From Phycisphaerales bacterium (GTDB taxonomy: Bacteria > Planctomycetota > Phycisphaerae > Tepidisphaerales > Tepidisphaeraceae), in the NCBI GenBank assembly GCA_003153655.1, contig PMAK01000101.1, positions 11,865 through 20,396 of the forward strand: a DNA stretch of 8,532 bases. Direction: 5' to 3'. Of this stretch, positions 1 through 6,145 are shown piece by piece. The translations under genes were made by a program, and so were the position numbers. The notes beneath the pieces are model-generated. The model had not been told where the DNA came from, did not search any database, and saw only the letters and a list, made by a program, of their open reading frames with translations. Position 1 is the first letter of the stretch. Each line of letters opens with the position of its first letter.

Positions 1-145
1 CTTCGGTGCTGATCACCTGAACGCCATCGACGAAGCCGGTAATTTTCGAGCCTGCAAAGCGTAGCCTGACGTTGTGCCAGCGATTCGAGCGCCAGCGCTT
101 TGCGCTGCCGGCCGCAAGCTCCCGCTCGCGTGAGCCTTTGATCCG
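1..145 (-). pseudogene. In-frame continuation of the GH59 gene beyond the TAG
   Basis: Read on the minus strand in the same frame as the GH59 gene, the 48 codons after the TAG contain no stop and run off the window. They encode sequence typical of the end of the GH59 lectin-like domain, including WHNVRLRFAGSKITGFVDG, which corresponds to the WYTLTLTIKG region of animal GALC. The preceding codons (ELYMAN) also fit this domain, so there is no frameshift and a single base change would restore the full gene. About 20-30 more residues would be expected beyond the window by comparison with GALC. I label it pseudogene because the sequence as given separates it from its start; readthrough or a sequencing error remain possible. 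Confidence 0.75.
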
Positions 146-1918
146 CTAATTCGCCATATAAAGTTCGCAGCCGCCATCCGGATATAGCCGCAGGTAATAT
201 CCGTTCGGGTCGCCATCCCATCCGTTGCCTGTGCTGTTGATACGCCCCATGACGCCGGCCCATCCGCCGTTATCTGGAAAAACATCGGCACTGACCTCGT
301 AGTCCGTCCATGACGAATCTCCGAGGACGGTATATGGCATCCATTCAGGAGCCCAGCTTTGCGCTTTTTGATCGAGCACCTGTTTCAAGCATTGCCCGCG
401 ACCATCGGGACGATCCGCGATCTCGAAAACGCCGCAAATATCCGCCGTGTAATGCGGCAAATAACCCCAGCGCTGCGGCTGGGCGTAGTGATCGAAGTCT
501 TCGTAGTATGGCAGCGGAAAGGGTTTGGCCGCGGGCACGTCCTTGAACGACCCCTTCTGTTGTCCGGTCGTAGTGGAGAGCGAATAAATGGATTGCGGAT
601 CCGCGACCATCGTGAAGATGCCATTCAACGGAACGATATCGCTCTGCTTGACGAACTGTTCGCCCCGATTCGTGCGCCAGACGCACAAAGACCGCGTCGA
701 GAGCCCGCTCGCGATGTTGAACGTCAGGTTCTGCTTTTCACGGGCGCCGCTGGTCTCGATGATTACGCTGTAGTCCCTATCGGGCGACTTGAGCGTCACA
801 AACGTCCCGCCGCCCGCCAAGTTTCCGCATGCGCCGTTCACATATTGCCAGCCGATTTTTGAAAACTGTCCGTAATGCGCGTAACTCCAGAGAACAGGCT
901 TAATGGAATAGTGCCCGCTCCAGGGCGAATCCGCCATCATCGCCGGAGGCTGCGTTGCATACGGTTCGATTCCATAAACCGAGCCGACGAGATACCAGTT
1001 AATAATTTTGGTCGCTCCGCTGGTGATGTAATTCTTGTTGAACTGATGTACGGCCCCGATCGCACAATCAAAATCGTCGCCATACGTATGCTCCTCGTCG
1101 GAATAGATATGCTCCTCGGTATTCCAGATCGGCTTGCCCAGCCGATCGGCCAATGCTCTCACCGACGCGGGGGTCGCAACGACGGACATCGTATGGTTGC
1201 TGATGATGTCCACCGCCTTATTCAATTCATCATCGGTGGCCAAATCCGCGCACCAGTCCCATTTCCGGTCCCCGTTGCCGTCGAAGGCATGAATTTTGAC
1301 CTGGCTCAGGCCATTGCTGTTGAGCGTGCGCTTGAGCATTTTGACGAACGGCTCGACCGCGCCTCGTTCGTTTCTACAGCCAAGCGCATCCAGGTCCAGG
1401 CCGTAAATGCTTTTCAGCCCTTTGATCCAGGAAACATAGTAGTCGCACATGTCCTGAGTCCAGAACTGGCCGTTGCCAACCCAGCCCGGACAGCTCCACG
1501 CGCACGCGTCCAGGGAAAGCGACGGATTCCGGTTTTTCGCCTCCCGCATGATCCACCATTCGTAGCCTCGGGCATAATTCAGATCCCTGCGGGAATGCAT
1601 ATGGCTCGGTTCAGAACCCTGCGTTGAATTGCCGTCGCCCGGGACCTCGACATAAAGCGCGGACATTGAAGCACCGAAGTTGGGCTTGAACAGGAGATCG
1701 AGAATCTGACTTCGCTGCGGTTCGGGATAATCTTTGAGCAACACCGAAGTAGCTCCGCCACCGCTGACCGCACCGATGCCGTCAAAGCGCTTTCCGCCTG
1801 TCGTTCCGTCCACGCGAATTGTCTGATCCGCATATACGGGCGACATTAGGACCGCACCCATCGAAACGAGAACCGTAATCACAAGACCGATGGCGACGCG
1901 GTAGTGTTGGATCTTCAT
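146..1918 (-). CDS. Secreted GH59 galactocerebrosidase-like glycosidase, interrupted by a premature TAG
   Basis: Predicted exported retaining glycosidase of family GH59, which includes animal galactosylceramidase (GALC); it should release beta-galactose from a glycolipid or related galactoside. Residues 1-30 form a signal peptide with a cleavage site like VYA/DQ. Residues 43-57 (KRFDGIGAVSGGGAT) and the stretches EPSHMH (103-108), RGYEWW (117-122) and SPWSGHY (331-337) match GALC closely as I remember it. The acid/base Glu is E184 (NER) and the likely nucleophile is E268 (IWNTEE), equivalent to GALC E182 and E258. A TIM barrel covers about 45-340, then a beta-sandwich, then a lectin-like domain from about 465. 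The start at 1918 is chosen because the signal peptide begins there and GAGG lies 10 bases upstream; an in-frame extension to 2098 has no signal-like or conserved sequence. The frame ends at TAG 146-148 after 590 residues, inside the lectin-like domain. Family membership is strong; substrate is inferred. Confidence 0.9.
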   Translation of the reverse strand: MKIQHYRVAIGLVITVLVSMGAVLMSPVYADQTIRVDGTTGGKRFDGIGAVSGGGATSVLLKDYPEPQRSQILDLLFKPNFGASMSALYVEVPGDGNSTQGSEPSHMHSRRDLNYARGYEWWIMREAKNRNPSLSLDACAWSCPGWVGNGQFWTQDMCDYYVSWIKGLKSIYGLDLDALGCRNERGAVEPFVKMLKRTLNSNGLSQVKIHAFDGNGDRKWDWCADLATDDELNKAVDIISNHTMSVVATPASVRALADRLGKPIWNTEEHIYSDEEHTYGDDFDCAIGAVHQFNKNYITSGATKIINWYLVGSVYGIEPYATQPPAMMADSPWSGHYSIKPVLWSYAHYGQFSKIGWQYVNGACGNLAGGGTFVTLKSPDRDYSVIIETSGAREKQNLTFNIASGLSTRSLCVWRTNRGEQFVKQSDIVPLNGIFTMVADPQSIYSLSTTTGQQKGSFKDVPAAKPFPLPYYEDFDHYAQPQRWGYLPHYTADICGVFEIADRPDGRGQCLKQVLDQKAQSWAPEWMPYTVLGDSSWTDYEVSADVFPDNGGWAGVMGRINSTGNGWDGDPNGYYLRLYPDGGCELYMAN

Positions 1919-1928
1919 GCGGCTTTTT

Positions 1929-1932
1929 CCTC
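1929..1932 (-). promoter_or_regulatory. Ribosome binding site of the GH59 gene
   Basis: On the minus strand GAGG followed by an A-rich run lies 10 bases upstream of the ATG at 1918. It supports this ATG, which also begins the signal peptide, over the longer in-frame start at 2098. Confidence 0.5.
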
Positions 1933-1992
1933 GATCACCGTAGGCGAACAGCAAGCGGTTTCTTCTCCGAAAACCAGACGGTTTGGTGATCG
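1932..1992. repeat. 8-base inverted repeat upstream of the GH59 gene
   Basis: CGATCACC at 1932-1939 is the exact reverse complement of GGTGATCG at 1985-1992, 45 bases apart. One arm overlaps the candidate -10 element and the other abuts the GAGG ribosome binding site. Between them AAACC/GGTTT (1971-1975 and 1980-1984) can form a small hairpin with a 4-base loop. If transcription starts near 1982 the outer repeat can only act as DNA, as paired operator half-sites; if it starts further upstream it could fold in the leader. May be chance. Confidence 0.35.
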
Positions 1993-2016
1993 TAGCAGGC
2001 GACCCTTTTATTTCAA
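1989..2016 (-). promoter_or_regulatory. Candidate sigma70-type promoter for the GH59 gene
   Basis: On the minus strand TTGAAA (2016-2011, 5 of 6 to consensus) is followed after 16 bases by TACGAT (1994-1989, 4 of 6). Transcription would begin near 1982, giving a leader of about 64 bases. It sits in the 130-base gap between the murG stop and the GH59 start, so the glycosidase probably has its own promoter. Prediction from consensus only. Confidence 0.4.
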
Positions 2017-2048
2017 TAAACGGTATCGTCGGTGTGAAATCCGGATTC

Positions 2049-3161
2049 CTACAGACCCGCCAATTCCCGCACGACAGATGCAACCGCCTCCGCCGCATCC
2101 GGATGCCTTAGCCCCTTCGCCGCCTCCGACATTCTCTGCCGTCGCGGAACCTCATACAGCAGCGATTCCAGAATCGGCCGCAGCTTATCCGCGTTCTTCT
2201 TCCGGTCCTTTTCATCATCGACCAGCACCGCCGCTCCGGCATCCTCCAACACCTTCGCATTCGCCCGCTGATGCAAATCCTTGTGAAACGGATAAGGCAT
2301 CAGAATCGACGGAACCCCGCACGCCGTCAGTTCCGCGCAACTGCTCGCCCCCGATCGGCTGACGGCCAGATCCGCCACCGCCCAGACGTCCGCCATATCC
2401 GGCGTGAAATCGATCACTCGCGCCGCAATATTCTTCTCGCGATATCCGCCGCGCACCGCCTCACCATGCTCCCGCCCGGCCAGATGCAGGATTTGCCAGC
2501 CATTCAAAGTGATTGTGCCCGCCAGCGTGAGCATCGCATCATTCACAGTCACCGCGCCCTGACTCGCTCCAGTCACCACGAGCGTATGAAGCCGCGGATC
2601 GATCTCTAATCGCCCTGCCGCCTGATCGCGCGGCGGAAGCTGCCGGATGTCTTTCCGGATCGGACAGCCGGTCACCCTGACCTTGTCGCGAAATTCCGCC
2701 GGGATGTGTTGCCGGGCCTGCGCGAATTGGCAGCAGATCACCCGGCTGTATCGCATCAGATATTGATTCGCTTTTCCCGGAATAACATCCGGATTGAGAA
2801 TCGCCGCGGGAATCTTTCGCTTCGCGGCACTCTTCACCGCGACACCCGCGGCGTATCCGCCCAGCCCCACCACCGCGAGCGGCTTTCTCTCCGACAATAC
2901 CCGCTGCACAAGATCGCGCGTCTCGCGATACGTCCGGAAAAATTTCAAAACATCCGCCAGCCGCGGCGGAACAATGGGCTGACCGATGAACTCAAACCCC
3001 GTCGGCTCCAGAATCACCCGATCGATCTCACGCGTCGTGCAAAGAAACAGCGGTCGGACATTCGGCAAAACCTCACGCAACGCCTCAGCCACGGCAATGC
3101 CGGGGTAAAGATGCCCGCCGGTACCGCCACCGGCCAGAATGATCGTCGCTGCTTCAGACAT
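2049..3161 (-). CDS. murG: UDP-GlcNAc:lipid I N-acetylglucosaminyltransferase MurG
   Basis: Transfers GlcNAc from UDP-GlcNAc to lipid I to give lipid II, the last cytoplasmic-face step of peptidoglycan precursor synthesis; a peripheral membrane GT-B, family GT28. At 370 residues it is of normal length. The N-terminal domain has the glycine loop GGGTGGHLYPG (11-21) and a second loop GLGGYAAG (99-106); the NPDVIPGKAN stretch (123-132) aligns with the EQN..AG..N region of E. coli MurG. The C-terminal donor domain has TGASQGA (197-203), DMADVWAVADLAVSRSGA (255-272) with the conserved Glu at 277, and HKDLHQRANA (293-302). ATG 3161 is used; a TTG one codon earlier is not needed. The ribosome site is weak (GGGAG 14 bases away). 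Stop is TAG. No mra/ftsW/murC neighbour is present, so it is outside a division cluster. It lies 127 bases after the thioredoxin-like gene. Confidence 0.95.
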   Translation of the reverse strand: MSEAATIILAGGGTGGHLYPGIAVAEALREVLPNVRPLFLCTTREIDRVILEPTGFEFIGQPIVPPRLADVLKFFRTYRETRDLVQRVLSERKPLAVVGLGGYAAGVAVKSAAKRKIPAAILNPDVIPGKANQYLMRYSRVICCQFAQARQHIPAEFRDKVRVTGCPIRKDIRQLPPRDQAAGRLEIDPRLHTLVVTGASQGAVTVNDAMLTLAGTITLNGWQILHLAGREHGEAVRGGYREKNIAARVIDFTPDMADVWAVADLAVSRSGASSCAELTACGVPSILMPYPFHKDLHQRANAKVLEDAGAAVLVDDEKDRKKNADKLRPILESLLYEVPRRQRMSEAAKGLRHPDAAEAVASVVRELAGL

Positions 3162-3288
3162 CAAAAGTGATTAAGCTCCCGCGACAGAGCATATCGTCAT
3201 CGACGCCGATTGGGAGCGGGGGGAACTTCAAAACGACAGCGAATGAAGGGTTATCGGACGCGTTTCGACGTTTTCAGGAGCGATAACG

Positions 3289-3858
3289 TTAGTCCCCATG
3301 CGTTTGCCGCAGACGCGAACTAAGCCGCAGCATGAGTTGCATGCGTTCGATTTCCGCCAGCCAGTCGGCAAGCGTCGCGTTCAATTCTTCCTTGTCCGGA
3401 CCGACGATCCCGGTGGGACATGAAGCCCCGAGTTGGCGCTGCGCGAGCGCGCGATAGCGGTTGATCGTGCGATCGCCAAAAGCCCCGCAGAATTCAAAAT
3501 CTTCAGCCAGAAAAATCGTGACCGGCACGCGATCCCCGGCGTTAAGGCGAAACGCTTCCGCCAAATCACGATGCTGATCCCGGTCCACAATCCGCAATGA
3601 AATCTTCTCTTGATTGCCCTCGGCAATTTTCGCAATCAGCGGGCATTGCTGAACACAATCACCGCACCAAATCCCGCTGACGATCAGCACATTCATTTGC
3701 CGAACGAATCCGCCGACGAGATTCTTCTGCGAATCGCTGAGCTTCGCGGCATCGTACACCTGCTTCCAGCGCCGCTGCTGTTCCTCCGTGCCGGTTTCAA
3801 CGTAGCGGTCATACGGCAGCGCCAGAGCGAATTTATCCTTGAAATGAGCGGGGTTCAT
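3289..3858 (-). CDS. Thioredoxin-fold protein with WCGDC motif
   Basis: Predicted cytoplasmic thiol-disulfide protein of 189 residues with no signal peptide or membrane segment. An N-terminal helical part (1-53) precedes a beta strand and the redox motif WCGDC (64-68, Cys65 and Cys68), with another Cys at 72. VPVTIFL (111-117) supplies the cis-proline (Pro112) expected opposite the active site. The last about 40 residues are helical and charged. This layout fits the thioredoxin family group with a CGDC active site (Thioredoxin_9 type) rather than classical thioredoxin (WCGPC). The partner is unknown. It begins 24 bases after the lipoprotein stop on the same strand, so the pyk-lipoprotein-thioredoxin genes are probably cotranscribed. 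No clear ribosome binding site is visible before ATG 3858. Confidence 0.85.
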   Translation of the reverse strand: MNPAHFKDKFALALPYDRYVETGTEEQQRRWKQVYDAAKLSDSQKNLVGGFVRQMNVLIVSGIWCGDCVQQCPLIAKIAEGNQEKISLRIVDRDQHRDLAEAFRLNAGDRVPVTIFLAEDFEFCGAFGDRTINRYRALAQRQLGASCPTGIVGPDKEELNATLADWLAEIERMQLMLRLSSRLRQTHGD

Positions 3859-3882
3859 GCTGCGATTCTAGGCCGGGGATCA

Positions 3883-4506
3883 TCACCGAAGCTTTGATCG
3901 CACGGAATCAGCTAATTCTTTTTCCATCGCCTCGTCGCGCCCCGCAGCATACCAATAGCGGTTGGGCACGGTTGCTCCCTCATCGGTTACACGCGTCGGT
4001 GATTCAGCAGCCACGATAAACGCCCCAGTGAACTGCGACACGGAAGACAGCCTCCGCTCCGGATGGGATGATTGTTCGATCAGCACCTTCGGCCGCGCGA
4101 TATACGAGCCATCCGCCTCGCGCGCCAGCTCAAATCGAACGCTCCGGCGAACCGTTTGCAGCGAATCCAGCATTACATCATCAAACGTCCCCGCATCGCT
4201 CCGCCAAAATTCGAAGAACTGCATGGAAATCATCGGCCAGGTCGTGAGAATCCCCTCACGGTAATCCTCCTCCTGAATCTCGAATTGATCGTTGCGAAGC
4301 GTCTGGCCGCAGGCCTTCCAAAGCCGCTCGTAATCCTGACTTGAAACTGACGCGACAGCCGGCTGCGCCAGCCAATAATCCGCGGTCCCGCGTTCGGCTG
4401 GAATGGACAAGAGCGCAGGTCGAGTGGCTGGCAGATCCTGCGAATTGCCGGCACATCCCGCGAGAAGGGAAATCGCCGCGAAACATGTGGTGAGCCGAAA
4501 TCTCAT
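3883..4506 (-). CDS. Small lipoprotein of unknown function
   Basis: I do not recognise the family. The 207-residue product begins with a short positive n-region (MRFRL), a hydrophobic stretch and a lipobox LAGC with Cys18, so it should be lipid-modified and anchored on the periplasmic side, with Ala at +2 suggesting the outer membrane if the organism has one. The mature part is soluble, alpha/beta in character, with a conserved-looking core WKACGQTLRNDQFEIQEED followed by GILTTWP and FFEFWR, and a C-terminal half ending in a helical region. ATG 4506 forms an ATGA overlap with the pyk stop, implying translational coupling; ATG 4512 would add an acidic residue to the signal peptide and is less likely. 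The link to pyk is positional only. Confidence 0.8.
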   Translation of the reverse strand: MRFRLTTCFAAISLLAGCAGNSQDLPATRPALLSIPAERGTADYWLAQPAVASVSSQDYERLWKACGQTLRNDQFEIQEEDYREGILTTWPMISMQFFEFWRSDAGTFDDVMLDSLQTVRRSVRFELAREADGSYIARPKVLIEQSSHPERRLSSVSQFTGAFIVAAESPTRVTDEGATVPNRYWYAAGRDEAMEKELADSVRSKLR

Positions 4507-6005
4507 TTCCATGCCGTATCAACGACCTGATCGCTTGCCAGATGATGATCGACTTCGCCGGTCCAGCGCTCGCCGACCGTGTGAATGATGATGCCATTCA
4601 CAGTTCCCGGCGTTCCCAGCGCAGCCCCGGCAACAATCACGATCCGATCACCCAGCGTCGCAAACTCACGCTCCTGCACCAGGATATCGACGCTATCGAC
4701 GAGATCGAGCATTTTCTCCGGCGGAGACATCTCATGCGGAATAACGCCAAAATGCAGAGCCATCTTTCGCAAGGCCCGGTGATCGCTTGAAAGCGCCACG
4801 AGCGGCACCGGAAACCGCCCCTTGGAGAAAATCCGCGCCGTAGCGCCGGTCTGGCTCCAGATCACCACCAGTTTCACATGCAGATCGTTCACAATCTCCA
4901 GCACGCCGCGGGCGACCGCCGCCGAAAAACGCAGCGTCGCCGATCCCGCCTTCGACACGATTGGCGAAGTGGCGGTTGAGCGGATCAGATAATCCTCCGT
5001 CACCTCCGCGACGTGCGACATCGTATTGACCGCCCCCAGCGGAAATTTGCCGACCGATGTTTCGCCGCTGAGCATCACCGCATCGGTGCCGTCGAAAATC
5101 GCGTTGGCGACATCGCTCACCTCGGCCCGCGTGGGGCTCGCCTGCTCAATCATCGATTGCAGCATCTGCGTCGCGACAATTACCGGCTTTCCCGCCGCCT
5201 GGCAGCGGCGGACCAAGTCCTTCTGAATAATCGGCACCTCCGCCACATCCATTTCCACGCCCAGATCGCCCCGGGCGATCATCAGGCCGTCGGATACTTC
5301 GAGAATTCCGTCGATGTGAGCCAGCGCCTCCGCCTTTTCGATCTTGGCGATCAGATGAATATCAGCCGACTTATTGCGCAAGTGTTCCCGAAGAAGTTCC
5401 AGATCATCCGCGGACCGAACGAACGAAAGGGCCAAGTAATCCAGGTCGTTTTCAATCGCCCAATCGACGCATTCCCAATCGCGGTCGGTGATGCAGGGAC
5501 TGTTGATGGTGGTATCCGGAAGATTGATTCCCTTGGAGCTTTTGAGGATTCCACCCATGATGCAGTTGCAGCGAAGCTCGCTGAAGTTTTTTTCCGTGCA
5601 GGTGAACCGAAGAAGCCCGTCTTCGATGAGCAGCCGATGCCCCACCTGCACTTCATCCACGAGATTAGCGTAGATGCTGCTGACCCGCCCGTCTTTCCCG
5701 ACGCACGAGCCGCGCTGAATGATCAGATCATCCCCGACGGCAATGGGCATGCCATCAAAACCAGCCTGAACGCCAATCTGACCCAGACGTATTTTCGGCC
5801 CGCATAAATCTCCGAGAATGGCAATCGGCTGATTCCAGCGCGCCGCCGCTTCGCGGATGTTCCGCAGCATCAAAAGGTGCTTATCCAGATCCCCGTGCGA
5901 GAAGTTCAGCCGGCAGACATCGACGCCGGCCTGAAACAGCGAAAAAAGCGTTTCGACATCGCCACAGGCAGGACCCAACGTTGCGACGATTTTGGTACGA
6001 ATCAT
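4503..6005 (-). CDS. pyk: Pyruvate kinase
   Basis: Converts phosphoenolpyruvate and ADP to pyruvate and ATP, the last step of glycolysis; cytoplasmic, usually a homotetramer. The 500 residues start with TKIVATLGPA (4-13) and include the substrate loop RLNFSHG (32-38, Arg32, Asn34 and Ser36), GDLCGPKIRLG (65-75), the catalytic Lys221 in IAKIEK, metal ligands Glu223 and Asp247 in ARGDLGVE, Thr279 in VATQM, and SGETSVGKFP (313-322). The B domain lies between about 75 and 165. The C-terminal domain has SQTGATARIFSKGRFPVPL (384-402) and GTPGTVN (464-470). Length and all key residues are normal, so it should be active. ATG 6005 gives the expected N-terminus; GAAGAG 7 bases upstream is a modest ribosome binding site. 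First gene of the probable pyk-lipoprotein-thioredoxin unit. Confidence 0.96.
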   Translation of the reverse strand: MIRTKIVATLGPACGDVETLFSLFQAGVDVCRLNFSHGDLDKHLLMLRNIREAAARWNQPIAILGDLCGPKIRLGQIGVQAGFDGMPIAVGDDLIIQRGSCVGKDGRVSSIYANLVDEVQVGHRLLIEDGLLRFTCTEKNFSELRCNCIMGGILKSSKGINLPDTTINSPCITDRDWECVDWAIENDLDYLALSFVRSADDLELLREHLRNKSADIHLIAKIEKAEALAHIDGILEVSDGLMIARGDLGVEMDVAEVPIIQKDLVRRCQAAGKPVIVATQMLQSMIEQASPTRAEVSDVANAIFDGTDAVMLSGETSVGKFPLGAVNTMSHVAEVTEDYLIRSTATSPIVSKAGSATLRFSAAVARGVLEIVNDLHVKLVVIWSQTGATARIFSKGRFPVPLVALSSDHRALRKMALHFGVIPHEMSPPEKMLDLVDSVDILVQEREFATLGDRIVIVAGAALGTPGTVNGIIIHTVGERWTGEVDHHLASDQVVDTAWK

Positions 6006-6019
6006 GTTACTGCTCTTCA

Positions 6020-6060
6020 GCGCGGGCTAAAAAGCGATCATACGCGTCGTTAGCCCGCGC
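6020..6060. repeat. Perfect 11-base inverted repeat bracketing the pyk -10 element
   Basis: GCGCGGGCTAA at 6020-6030 is the exact reverse complement of TTAGCCCGCGC at 6050-6060, with 19 bases between them and arm centres 30 bases apart, close to three helical turns. The arms lie on either side of the candidate pyk -10 element: one covers the expected pyk transcription start, the other reaches the -35 element. This placement suggests operator half-sites. If transcription began further upstream it could instead form a hairpin just before the pyk ribosome binding site. Confidence 0.7.
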
Positions 6061-6065
6061 GGCAA
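6037..6065 (-). promoter_or_regulatory. Candidate sigma70-type promoter for pyk
   Basis: On the minus strand TTGCCG (6065-6060, 4 of 6) is separated by 17 bases from TATGAT (6042-6037, 5 of 6). Transcription would start near 6030, 25 bases before the pyk ATG. It lies within the 11-base inverted repeat, which would let a dimeric regulator control it. Confidence 0.5.
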
Positions 6066-6082
6066 AGGGCAAACCCCCGCCA

Positions 6083-6111
6083 TTGACGCCGATAGGCCCG
6101 TCTTCTAGCAT
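6083..6111 (+). promoter_or_regulatory. Candidate sigma70-type promoter for ispG
   Basis: TTGACG (6083-6088, 5 of 6) is followed after 17 bases by TAGCAT (6106-6111, 4 of 6). Transcription would start near 6118, about 28 bases before the ispG ATG. This also argues that the ispG frame does not begin at the in-frame start at 5981, inside pyk. Confidence 0.45.
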
Positions 6112-6136
6112 TTACTGTTGGTTTTTCGCTTTTTTT

Positions 6137-6140
6137 GGAG
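6137..6140 (+). promoter_or_regulatory. Ribosome binding site of ispG
   Basis: GGAG lies 5 bases before ATG 6146 and follows a T-rich run. It fixes the ispG start here; the same frame is open back to 5981 but that stretch overlaps pyk and shows no IspG-like sequence. Confidence 0.65.
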
Positions 6141-6145
6141 TCTGG

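Noticed and set aside
146..148. TAG recoding as an amino acid across the genome
   Set aside because: murG (2049-2051) and ispG (7391-7393) end at TAG at the positions expected for full-length proteins, so TAG acts as a stop here.
13..291. A 92-codon minus-strand frame that could be taken as a shifted continuation of the GH59 gene
   Set aside because: The GH59 homology resumes in the original frame after the TAG; this other frame shows none.
875..1627. A 250-codon open frame on the plus strand opposite the GH59 gene
   Set aside because: It is antisense to a clearly homologous GH59 domain, its product is Arg/Pro/His-rich without recognisable motifs, and no ribosome binding site supports it.
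3175..3217. GCTCCC/GGGAGC inverted repeat upstream of murG
   Set aside because: Six pairs with a 31-base loop is within chance expectation in GC-rich DNA.
3250..3287. GTTATCG/CGATAAC inverted repeat just after the thioredoxin-like stop, as a terminator
   Set aside because: The 24-base loop is long, the stem is only 7 pairs and no T-run follows on the minus strand.
5013..5807. A 264-codon open frame on the plus strand opposite pyk
   Set aside because: Shadow of the pyruvate kinase reading frame; the product has no family motif and low-information composition.
5981..6145. A 55-codon N-terminal extension of ispG
   Set aside because: It would overlap pyk and the divergent promoters, has no IspG-like sequence, and GGAG sits correctly before ATG 6146.
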